From SXOA01 sp051004015 (lineage in GTDB: Bacteria; Planctomycetota; Planctomycetia; Pirellulales; Pirellulaceae), in NCBI GenBank assembly GCA_051004015.1, contig JBPCKT010000007.1, positions 7,653 to 71,652 on the forward strand: DNA of 64,000 nucleotides, written 5' to 3'. Positions 10,159 to 20,200 of the stretch are shown here, in pieces (the first letter of the stretch is position 1; each line of letters opens with the position of its first letter). Below the pieces are notes generated by a model. The model had not been told where the DNA came from and did no database searches. It saw only the letters and a program-made list of their open reading frames with translations. A program made the translations under genes and the position numbers.

Positions 10159-10176
10159 GGGAGCAGTTTAGTGTCG

Positions 10177-10219
10177 CCTTTCGCTCCGCGAAAGTCGCGT
10201 CCTTTCGCGGAGCGAAAGG
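10177..10219. repeat. Pair of inverted hairpins, CTTTCGC core
   Basis: CTTTCGC-TCC-GCGAAAG at 10178-10194 is followed after six bases by CTTTCGC-GGA-GCGAAAG at 10202-10218. Each is a hairpin and the two are inverted copies of each other. They fill the space between ftr and the cyclo-ligase gene. Confidence 0.8.
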
Positions 10220-10229
10220 GGACTATCTT

Positions 10230-10865
10230 CTATCCTCGCCCTTGCCCCGGATAGACGGCCTTTTCCGTGACGACCTGGTCCATGAACACGTCGTGCGGGC
10301 TGACCACGAGGTCATCGAAGAGCTGGCACTCGTAGCAGAGGCCGATCAGCGGACAGATGGGGCGGACCCGCTGCAGGAGCCGGTCATAATATCCCTGGCC
10401 GTTCCCCATCCGTCCCCCGCGGCGGCTGAAGGCAACTCCCGGCACGACGACGAGGTCGAGCTCCTCGGGCGAGATCTCTTTGCCCGCTTCCCCCCACCGC
10501 TCGCGGGGCGGCTCGAGGATTTTCCACTTGCCAACAATCAGCTCGTCCAAGCTCTGCAGCCACCACAGGCCGAGCTTGTTGGCTCCGAAGTCGTCGACGG
10601 TGCAGTAGGGGACGATGATTTTTTTGCCGCTCGTTAGGGCTTCCTGAAGGGCGTGCCGCGTCCGCAATTCCGAGCGGCAGTCGAGGTACCACAGCACGGT
10701 ATTGGCCCGCTGATATTCCGCTAATTGCATTAGGGCCGCGGTTGCCGCAGCGCTGACGGCCTCCTTCTCCGGCTGGGCCGCACGGGCATCGTAAGCGGCC
10801 CGCCGCATGACATTTTTGGCGTCGGTGGGCGGAGTCAATACTGTGGTCAAAGAAGGCTCCTCCAT
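10230..10865 (-). CDS. 5-formyltetrahydrofolate cyclo-ligase
   Basis: 211 residues. It converts 5-formyl-THF to 5,10-methenyl-THF with ATP. Seen: the C-terminal signature GRMGNGQGYYDRLL (substrate and nucleotide binding), the DLVVVPGVAFSRRGGR strand, a C-terminal QVVTEKAVYPG, and the N-terminal RRAAYDAR helix. The start at 10865 has no ribosome site, and ATG 10808 (MRRAAYDAR) is an alternative. It is oriented with ftr, 71 bases apart, the space being filled by paired hairpins. The two may share a transcript, placing folate and methanopterin C1 enzymes together. Confidence 0.92.
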   Translation of the reverse strand: MEEPSLTTVLTPPTDAKNVMRRAAYDARAAQPEKEAVSAAATAALMQLAEYQRANTVLWYLDCRSELRTRHALQEALTSGKKIIVPYCTVDDFGANKLGLWWLQSLDELIVGKWKILEPPRERWGEAGKEISPEELDLVVVPGVAFSRRGGRMGNGQGYYDRLLQRVRPICPLIGLCYECQLFDDLVVSPHDVFMDQVVTEKAVYPGQGRG

Positions 10866-11305
10866 GAGGAATTACGAAGATTGGCGGGCGTTCCCTTGAC
10901 CATCCCGTGAGGGAGGCGAAGTGTCAAGACGCCGTTCACTTTCCCCCGCCCCCGGCAGCAGTTAAAGTCGTAGTATCCCGCCTTACTTGCCGCAGGACCC
11001 TCCCTATGCGATCTGATCTGTCATTTGTTGTTCAGTCAAGTTCATCATCTTGCGCTTCAGCCGCAGCATGCTCCGCGACTCGCCTGATTTCAGCCCCGCA
11101 GGGGCGGAGATACGATAGCCCAGGCCGAAGGCCTGGGTACTGGGCGTCAGCATCTGGAAAGCCCCGAATGGGGCGCCGTAATCCGTTGCGAGTTGCACAT
11201 CGCTGCGTATTACAGCGCCCCTGCGGGGCTTTGAAGCCGCGTGGGCCGGTCACCCAGGCCTTCGACCTGGGCTATCGTATGGTCGGCCCTTCGGGCCTGC
11301 GATTA
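10866..11305. other. Intergenic region with a nested palindrome cluster (11090-11297)
   Basis: No convincing gene. 11090-11297 holds six short palindromes: AGCCCCGCAGGGGC, CCCAGGCCGAAGGCCTGGG (11119-11137), GCCCCGAATGGGGC (11161-11174), GCCCCTGCGGGGCT (11217-11230), CCCAGGCCTTCGACCTGGG (11252-11270) and GGCCCTTCGGGCC (11285-11297). The second and fifth, with a flanking GATAGC/GCTATC, form a larger inverted pair of 28 bases per arm (11110-11137 with 11252-11279). The reading frame of the following cytochrome gene happens to be open through the cluster, but the signal peptide starts after it. Confidence 0.75.
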
Positions 11306-14300
11306 ATGCTGACTGCCCTGCTGGCGGCATTCGTTCTTTGTCCAGTACGCGCCGACGAGCCGAAGCTCCCTCCTCCCGCCGACCGCAAGGTCGATTTCGT
11401 GAAAGACGTCCAGCCGCTGTTTGCGGCGCGGTGCTATGAGTGCCACGGACCGAAGAAGCAGGAATCGGCGTTTCGGCTGGACCATAAGGGGACGGCCATT
11501 CACGGGGGGGAAATCGGGCCGGCGATTGTGGTCGGGAAGAGTGCGGACAGTCCGCTGGTGAAGTATGTCGCCGGAGTAGACGCGGACCTCAAGATGCCGC
11601 CCAAGGGGGATCCGCTGACGGCGGAACAGGTGGGGATCATTCGGGCTTGGATTGATCAGGGAGCGGAGTGGCCGGACAGTGCGTCGGTCACGCTGGACCT
11701 CCGCGGCAAGGACCACTGGGCGTTCAAGGCTCCGGTTCGTCCCGCGGAACCGGCGGTGGCGGACAAAAATTGGGCGAAGACGCCCATCGACCGCTTCATC
11801 CTGGCCCGGCTGGAGCAAGAGAAACTGAAGCCGTCAGCCGAGGCAGACAAAATCACGCTGTTGCGGCGGCTCTATCTCGATCTCATCGGCCTGCCGCCGT
11901 CGCCGAAGGAAGTAGATGAGTTCCTGGCGGACAAAGATTCGAAGGCGTTTGAGAAAGTCGTGGAAAAACTGCTCGGTTCGCAGCATTATGGCGAGCGGTG
12001 GGGCCGGCACTGGCTCGACGCCGCCCGCTATGCCGACAGCGACGGCTATGAAAAGGACAAGCAGCGGTACATCTATTTTTATCGCGACTGGGTGATCGGG
12101 GCGTTCAACCGCGACCTGCCGTACAACCAGTTCGTCATCGAGCAGCTTGCCGGCGATCTCTTGCCCAATGCCACGCAGGACCAGATTGTGGCGACCGGCT
12201 TTCTGCGGAACTCGATGATCAACGAAGAGGGGGGCGTGGACCCCGAGCAGTTCCGGATGGACGCGATGTTCGACCGGATGGATGCCGTGGGGAAGGGCGT
12301 GCTGGGGCTGACCATCCAGTGTGCCCAGTGCCACACGCACAAGTTCGATCCGATCCAGCACGAAGAGTATTACCGCATCTTCGCCTACCTCAACAACGAC
12401 CACGAGGCCCAGCGGGTGGTCTACACGCCCGACGAGCTGTTGCGGGCCGCCGACGTGGCCCGGCAAATCAAGGATTTGGAAGCGGGGCTGATGCACAGCT
12501 CGCCGGACTGGGAGGCGAAGCTGACCGCCTGGGAGCAGAGCGTGCAGACGCCCGTGAAGTGGACCACGCTAGCCGTGGAGAACGGCGGCGACAACGGCCA
12601 GCGGTACATCCCGCAGAAGGACGGCTCCATTCTCTGCCAGGGATATGCCCCGACGAAGTTCGACACGCACATGAAGGGGGAAAGCCCGCTCAAGACCGTC
12701 CGGGCGTTCCGCGTGGAGCTGCTCAACGACCCGAACCTGCCGTGCAACGGGCCGGGGCGATCTTTCATGGGGACCTGCGCCCTGACCGAGTTCAAAGTGA
12801 CCGCGACCGACAAGCAGGACCGCGCAAAGACCGGTCCGGTGAAGATTGCTAAGGCCGCTGCCGATTTTGGCAACGCCGAACGGCCGCTGGAGCCGAACTT
12901 TGACGACAAGACGGACAAGAAGCGGGTAACGGGGCCGGTGGAATACGCGATCGACGGCAAGGACGAGACCGCCTGGGGCATCGACGCCGGCCCCGGCCGC
13001 CGCAACGTGCCGCGAGTCGCCATCTTCATCCCGGAGAAGCCGGTGGAAATGGCCGGCGGGACCGAGCTTTCCATCTATCTGCGGCAGATGCACGGCGGCT
13101 GGAACAGCGACGACAACATGAACAACAACGTCGGCCGCTTCCGGCTGAGCGTGACCGACGCGGAGGTGAATCCGGCGCTCGAAACGCTGCCGCCGAGGAT
13201 TCGGGAGGTGTTGGCGATTGAGAAAGAGAAGCGGAGTCCGGCGCAAATCGCGACGCTCTTTTCTCATTGGCGAACGACGGTGGGGGAGTGGAAGGAAACC
13301 AATGACAAAGTTGAAGCGTTGTGGGCGCAGTGGCCCCGGGGCTCGACCTCGCTGATTCTCGACGCCCGCACCGACCCGCGCGACACCCGCATTCTCAGCC
13401 GCGGGGATTTTCTCAAGCCGACGCGGCCGGTGAGCGCCGGAGTGCCGGCGTTTTTGCATCCGCTAGCCGATGAGAAAGCTCCGCCGACGCGGCTGACGTT
13501 TGTCCAGTGGCTGGTGGACCGCCGCTCGCCGACGACGGCCCGCGTCTTTGTGAACCGGGTCTGGCAGGCGTATTTTGGCACGGGCCTCGTCAGCACACCC
13601 GAGGATTTCGGCCTGCAAAGCGACAAGCCGTCGCATCAGGAGCTACTTGACTGGCTGGCCTGCGAGTTCATGGACAAGGGCTGGAGCATCAAGGGGCTCC
13701 ACCGGCTGATCGTGAATTCAGCCGTCTATCAGCAGGCGTCCCGCATCACGCCGGAGCTGTATGAGAAGGATCCGTACAATCGCCTCTTGGCCCGCGCTCC
13801 GCGGCTGCGAGTGGAGGGGGAAGTGGTGCGGGACGTGGCCCTCGCCGCCAGTGGACTGCTCAACCCCAAGGTCGGCGGCCCGCCGGTCTTCGCCCCGGCT
13901 CCCGCGTTCCTCTTTCTGCCGCCAACCAGCTACGGCCCGTTCGTCTGGACGGAAGCGACCGGCCCGGAGCGGTATCGCCGGGCGGTCTACACCTTCCGCC
14001 GCCGCAGCACGCCCTATCCCATGCTGACCAACTTCGACGTCCCCAACGGCGACTTCTCCTGCATCCGCCGCACCCGCAGCAACACGCCGCTGCAAGCGCT
14101 GACCACACTCAACGAAACCGTTTTCATGGAATGCAGCCGTGCGATGGCGGTCCGTGTCCTCAAGGAGGCAGGCAAAACCGACGACGATCGCCTCGCCTAC
14201 GCCTTCCGCCTCTGCGTCAGCCGCCCGCCGGACGCGGATGAAGTCACGGCCCTCAAAACCATGATGGCCAAGCAAAAACAGCGCATCGCCGACGGCTGGC

Positions 14301-14440
14301 TCAATCCGGCAGAAATCGCGACGGGTGAAGCAGGAGGCAAAGTCGCGCCCCCGGAAGGCGCAACCCCAGCGCAGGTCGCGCTCTACACGCTTATCTCCCG
14401 CGTGCTGCTGAACATGGATGAGACGATTACGAAGGAATAG
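11306..14440 (+). CDS. PSCyt1/DUF1549/DUF1553 planctomycete cytochrome-like protein
   Basis: 1044 residues from ATG 11306, chosen because it gives a clean signal peptide (MLTALLAAFVLCPVRA); in-frame codons up to 10907 lie in repeat DNA. Order: PSCyt1 domain with heme motif CYECH (about C43-H47) and KMPPKGDPLT; DUF1549 at about residues 130-340 (WAKTPIDRFILARLE, RRLYLDLIGLPPS, HYGERWGRHWLDAARYADSDG), with a second CxxCH (CAQCHTHKFDPI, near 340); a less conserved centre; DUF1553 at about 735-1000 (RLTFVQWLVDRRSPTTARVFVNRVWQ). A periplasmic redox or polymer-handling role with its DUF1501 partner is usual but unproven. Confidence 0.93.
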   Translation: MLTALLAAFVLCPVRADEPKLPPPADRKVDFVKDVQPLFAARCYECHGPKKQESAFRLDHKGTAIHGGEIGPAIVVGKSADSPLVKYVAGVDADLKMPPKGDPLTAEQVGIIRAWIDQGAEWPDSASVTLDLRGKDHWAFKAPVRPAEPAVADKNWAKTPIDRFILARLEQEKLKPSAEADKITLLRRLYLDLIGLPPSPKEVDEFLADKDSKAFEKVVEKLLGSQHYGERWGRHWLDAARYADSDGYEKDKQRYIYFYRDWVIGAFNRDLPYNQFVIEQLAGDLLPNATQDQIVATGFLRNSMINEEGGVDPEQFRMDAMFDRMDAVGKGVLGLTIQCAQCHTHKFDPIQHEEYYRIFAYLNNDHEAQRVVYTPDELLRAADVARQIKDLEAGLMHSSPDWEAKLTAWEQSVQTPVKWTTLAVENGGDNGQRYIPQKDGSILCQGYAPTKFDTHMKGESPLKTVRAFRVELLNDPNLPCNGPGRSFMGTCALTEFKVTATDKQDRAKTGPVKIAKAAADFGNAERPLEPNFDDKTDKKRVTGPVEYAIDGKDETAWGIDAGPGRRNVPRVAIFIPEKPVEMAGGTELSIYLRQMHGGWNSDDNMNNNVGRFRLSVTDAEVNPALETLPPRIREVLAIEKEKRSPAQIATLFSHWRTTVGEWKETNDKVEALWAQWPRGSTSLILDARTDPRDTRILSRGDFLKPTRPVSAGVPAFLHPLADEKAPPTRLTFVQWLVDRRSPTTARVFVNRVWQAYFGTGLVSTPEDFGLQSDKPSHQELLDWLACEFMDKGWSIKGLHRLIVNSAVYQQASRITPELYEKDPYNRLLARAPRLRVEGEVVRDVALAASGLLNPKVGGPPVFAPAPAFLFLPPTSYGPFVWTEATGPERYRRAVYTFRRRSTPYPMLTNFDVPNGDFSCIRRTRSNTPLQALTTLNETVFMECSRAMAVRVLKEAGKTDDDRLAYAFRLCVSRPPDADEVTALKTMMAKQKQRIADGWLNPAEIATGEAGGKVAPPEGATPAQVALYTLISRVLLNMDETITKE

Positions 14441-14467
14441 AATGAAGATTCACGAAGGAGGATCGCC

Positions 14468-15058
14468 ATGATTATCAAAGCCCCGCCGCTGGTGACTGCG
14501 GAAGAGCTGCTGGAAATGCCTAACAGCATCGACTACGAACTGTTCGACGGAATTCTCGTGGAGCGACAGATGGGTGCAGAGTCCAATGCAATTGCGGTCG
14601 AACTGGCTTTCTTCATCAGGGACTATTTCAAGAAGTTCGGCCGCACCGGCCACATCTTCATGGGTGAGGCGGGCTTTCGCATTTTTCCGGATCGCCCCAA
14701 TCTCATTCGCAAGCCGGACCTGGCTTTCGTAAAATTTGGGCGTTTGCCCGATGACCCGCAACGGCCCAAGGGGCATGTCAGTCTGGTCCCCGACCTTGCA
14801 ATGGAATCGATTTCGCCCGGTGACTTGGCCAGCGAAGTGAATGAGAAAATCGACGAATACGTCGAAGCCCGAATTCCGCTCATTTGGTTCTTTGACCCGG
14901 ACTCCAAGACGGTTCAGGTCTTTCGCAAAGATGGTTCTACGCAGCGGCTGACGGAAGCGGATGAGATTTCCGGAGAAGACATACTTCCTAACTTCCGCTG
15001 CCGTGTCGCTGATATTTTTGCCCCGCCCGAACCATCGGGACCATCGACCGTCGAATAA
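14468..15058 (+). CDS. Uma2-family (DUF820) restriction-endonuclease-fold protein
   Basis: A 196-residue PD-(D/E)XK-fold protein of the Uma2 family, abundant in planctomycetes and cyanobacteria. Visible: DYELFDGILVERQMG, the RKPDLAFVKFGRLP strand and PDLAMESISPGDLASEVNEKIDEYVEARIPLIWFFDP, with the family glutamate in AMESIS and the following lysine. A good GGAGG site lies seven bases before ATG. Cellular role unknown (nuclease fold). It separates the PSCyt1 protein from its DUF1501 partner, which are normally adjacent, so it is probably an insertion. Confidence 0.88.
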   Translation: MIIKAPPLVTAEELLEMPNSIDYELFDGILVERQMGAESNAIAVELAFFIRDYFKKFGRTGHIFMGEAGFRIFPDRPNLIRKPDLAFVKFGRLPDDPQRPKGHVSLVPDLAMESISPGDLASEVNEKIDEYVEARIPLIWFFDPDSKTVQVFRKDGSTQRLTEADEISGEDILPNFRCRVADIFAPPEPSGPSTVE

Positions 15059-15072
15059 CATAGGCTTCAGCC

Positions 15073-16524
<1,452 letters not shown>

Positions 16525-16554
16525 AATCGAGCCAGAAATGTCATCCGAAAGAGA

Positions 16555-16582
16555 TTGACAAACCCGTAAAATCAGATATTCT
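16555..16582 (+). promoter_or_regulatory. Promoter of the Phd/PIN module, predicted leaderless
   Basis: A perfect TTGACA -35 (16555-16560), a 16-base spacer and a TATTCT -10 (16577-16582). The expected start of transcription (16588-16590) coincides with the antitoxin ATG at 16589. There is no Shine-Dalgarno sequence between. Confidence 0.6.
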
Positions 16583-16588
16583 TATTCC

Positions 16589-16861
16589 ATGAGCGACACC
16601 GCCATCTCCGTCACCGAAGCTGCCCGCAATTTCGCCGATTGCGTCAACAAGGCCCATTATCAGGGGCAATCGTTCGTCCTGCTCAAGAACGGCGTCCCTT
16701 TCGCCCGGCTCATTCCTGCCAGCGCCCCAGCCAATACTGGGAAGGAGTTAGCGGCTGCATTGCGGGAGGTGCAACTTTCGGCTGACGATGCGAGAGCGTG
16801 GAGCCGTGATCTCAAAGCGGCCCGCAAGAAGCGGAAGGCGCAGCGCGACAAATGGCAATAG
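16589..16861 (+). CDS. Phd/YefM-type antitoxin
   Basis: 90 residues. The N-terminus ISVTEAARNFADCVNKAHYQGQSFVLLKNGVPFARLIPA is the Phd/YefM DNA-binding fold (autorepressing antitoxin). The basic, lysine/arginine-rich C-terminus (DLKAARKKRKAQRDKW) is likely the toxin-binding tail. It overlaps the downstream PIN gene by ten bases. The promoter lies directly at the start codon, so repression by the product binding there is likely (inference). Confidence 0.88.
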   Translation: MSDTAISVTEAARNFADCVNKAHYQGQSFVLLKNGVPFARLIPASAPANTGKELAAALREVQLSADDARAWSRDLKAARKKRKAQRDKWQ

Positions 16862-17256
16862 TCATCGATGCCGATGTCATTATTCGCGGAGAGAAAGGAG
16901 CTTTCGATCTTCCGGTTTGGCTGGATAACCGTCCCCAGGAAACCTACTTTGTCGCTTCCGTCACCATTGCCGAACTATGGCATGGGATTGAGCGGGCAAC
17001 TGGCAAGTTCCGGATAGCTCGCGAAGCCTATCTGCAAAACCTCGTTTCCCGCCTGGTCATCCTCCCTTATGTGCAGAGCACGGCTCTCATTCACGCTCGG
17101 ATTTGGGCGCACCTCGAATCGGCTGGCAATGTCATCGACGACTACGACATGATTGTCGCGGCGACAGCGATTGAGCATGGCTATCCAGTCGCCACATTCA
17201 ACCTCAGGCACTTTCAACGGGTTCCCAGCCTCGTAGTCATCGAGCCCACCATTTGA
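16852..17256 (+). CDS. PIN-domain toxin, VapC family
   Basis: 134 residues. PIN catalytic acids are D6 (VIDADVII), E41 (TIAELWHG), D96/D99 (VIDDYDMIVAATA) and N117 (ATFNLRHF). A predicted Mg-dependent RNase controlled by the overlapping antitoxin. This second PIN module is unrelated in antitoxin type to the one at 8.5-9.2 kb. Confidence 0.92.
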   Translation: MAIVIDADVIIRGEKGAFDLPVWLDNRPQETYFVASVTIAELWHGIERATGKFRIAREAYLQNLVSRLVILPYVQSTALIHARIWAHLESAGNVIDDYDMIVAATAIEHGYPVATFNLRHFQRVPSLVVIEPTI

Positions 17257-17262
17257 TGGGCC

Positions 17263-17283
17263 ACCACTCACCACTCACTCCTA
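17263..17283. repeat. Short heptamer array, ACCACTC type
   Basis: Units accactc, accactc, actccta between the convergent PIN gene and the GspK-like gene. The last unit contains the GspK-like stop codon. Confidence 0.5.
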
Positions 17284-20200
17284 CTCTATAAACCGCTTCA
17301 GCAGCACCGCCTTGTCCGTATTATGCCGGTGCCCCGGCTCATACCCCACGGGAATGCTCCGGTCGATGATGTAAAACGCCCGGTGCCGCTTCACCTCCCC
17401 CGTATCCACCCCCACCTCCTGCGCCAGCCGCAGCCCATCGGGATGAGCCGCATCGATGGTGGCTGGCGTGGCCGGATCATTGTCGGCATCGTTCCCCTCC
17501 ACCTCAAAATACCCCATCGTGATCCAGACGGCGTAGCAGTTGGAGTTGGTGGAGAACAGGTTGCCGACCTTCTGCATGGCTTGATAGCGGAAGTAAGGAT
17601 TCCGGTCTGCATCTTGAAATGCCAATTGCGTTCCCGACGCAAAAAGCGGCTTGTCCGCGTCATTGGCGTCAATTGCTGCGTAATTGTTATCGCGGCGCAG
17701 CAATCCTCCTTCTGCCGGGCGTTGGGAGAGATTCGCGCCGGTGCCAAAGGCCGGGGGCACTAAATCCGACGAATCCGCAGTCCGAAAAGGCTGAGAGAAT
17801 ATAGAAGGATAGTTTGGATTCCGAGTGAGTATATCCGCAATCGTAGTGCCGTACCCCTGGCGGCTCAATAAGAGCCGCTGTAGAAACGCGCCATTGTCCA
17901 CCGCCGGATCAATTCCGGGGAATCCCTTAGCGACCGCTTGGAAAATGTCGCTTCCTACTGCTTGGCCGCTGCCACCCGTGTATTCGTAGGCATCGGCAAA
18001 CGTGTTGATATTCACACGCCCTGGGTCTCGGAATCGCGATAGTCGATTAAAGGGCGGTCGCATGCAAATCGCAGGATCGTTCCCAGTAGAAAAATACTGT
18101 GGATTGTAATACTTTTCCGTCCCTACAAATGGGGACGGCACTTCAACAAAATCCAGCAAGCGGGACAATTCTGGCGCATCACCTGCCCCAAGCGCTGATT
18201 CCGTCTGAAAGAAGTTGAGCAGATGAGAATAGGGTGCCAATGTATTACTATTCGAATAAGCATTCGCCCACGGCTGCGCGGGATCACGCATTCCAAATCC
18301 GACAAGCAATTGCGATTGCGACCGGCAGGTTGCGAGCAGCAATTCCATTGGGTTATTAAAGGGCCGATTACTAAACGTCAACCAAGGAAATGCCGCGTTT
18401 TGATGATTTGGAGCACCATAATATGCAGCTGCAACGCCACTTGTGCTATCAAAGTAGGGATGGAATCGGCGATTCAAATATCCGAACGTGTGATGTAGTT
18501 CATACGGAAAGTGGTGTGGACCAACGCCGCCGGCCTCAATCGCCTGCGTCACCCCCGCATTACTCCGTGCGTTCTCCTGCAACCAAAGATTTCGCGCTCC
18601 GCGGCTGGCGGGCGGGTCGGGATAATCGCTACTGACCTCTGCAGCCGGAAACGAACCTCCGCGCTGGCATGTCTGAAAATTACGGTTTCCACCCGGATTG
18701 ATAAATGCTGAGTCGTCTGCCACACCGTTAAAGGCGGTTAAGTCAATAGACGACGTATCAATGGTGATGTAAGGATTCGTAAATCGATCCCATGCCAATA
18801 ATGGGTTCGCCAAACGCTGCAAGTGTATCGTGCGGTATCCACCTGTTGTCTGGTTGGTCCGCAATTCAACTGCCTGATCCAACGGCGTGTCATACTCTGG
18901 AGCGTATGCCCCCTCGCCATCGGCCAACGTCGGATCAAAAATCGAGCCTCCAATCACGCCAGGATAACCATCAATGGGAACGGTAAGCGAGAGTGATCGG
19001 GGCTGAGTAATTGGTATTGCGACAGTTGCTTGAACGTCGGCAATACTGAAATCATTATCCTGTGGATCGTTGGTATAGGGCTTGGAATTGTCGAAGACTC
19101 TTACTTGTGCAATCGCTGGATCAGTATTCGGGCGAAGCTCAATCCGACGAGTCCGGTTAAGCTCAAGGGTTCCCTCCGTAGCTGTGGTCGTCCGGCCAAC
19201 GTATGTGGAATAGACGTTTCCGTTCACAGCGTCGGCAGAGCCAATTACCGCGTACCTGCCAGGAAGGATGGGCGCGGGTGTAATAGTATCCGGTGGAAAG
19301 AACCGGCGGTTGGGATTAACTTCGGCGCCATCTCCACTTGAAGGAAGGCTCGTAGCAAGTGTCTGATTGGCAAAATACACGCTGCGATCAATATCCGCAG
19401 AGCCGGTAAGTTGTTCCGGCCGCGGAGAATCGGGGTCGACCCCATTCTTGCTGGCCCCTTGGATGATTAACATCCGCCAAACCGGAGTTCCCTGCGCGTT
19501 GACTCGATGAAGCTCGACGCCGCCATTGGCACCGATGTTCGAGTAAAGCTCCGGTGCCTTATGTCCGTAAGCACCGTTGGATTGATCGAACCATGGATTA
19601 TAGACCTCAATGAAGCACGCGCCGCGAGGTTGCAAGCGTTGGTCAAAATCATTCGGGTCCATCGTATTTGGCAAGTTATCCTTTTCCGGTCCGTCCGTCA
19701 TGCCATTTCCCGTGTCATCCTTGTCCTCCGTTCGTCGATCGTGCCAGGCAATTCCTTCAGTAAGCAATAATTCAGGACGTTCGCAGCCCCAAACAATTCC
19801 ATTTCCTCCGGCTTGATCTCCTGTTGTCGAGGGATCGCCATCAACGTTCCAGCCGTCGGCATCGAACGGAGTAGCATCATACTCAAACGCCGTGCAAATT
19901 GAATCCGCATCGCGGAAATCGACGACATTGATGGCCCATTGCGCGATCATTTCGGCGGATTCTGGGGCAGTGTTCGGCGTTCCATCGCCGTCAGTATCCA
20001 GTTGTTGCGATTGATTCTTCAAGAGCATCGCCAAGCAGTAGAGTTGCCGCGCATAAATCTGGCGATGATTGACAAGACTTGGCACGTACGGAGGAACTGA
20101 GTCATTTAAATGCTCAAAAGCCAAGCTTGGATTATTCCAGACCCTTTCACTTCCGGGCTGAAGTGGGTATGGAGGGTAGATGAGCTCACTTGGATCATCA

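Noticed and set aside
10907..11305. N-terminal extension of the PSCyt1 protein by 133 codons
   Set aside because: The region is a palindrome cluster and the signal peptide begins at 11306.
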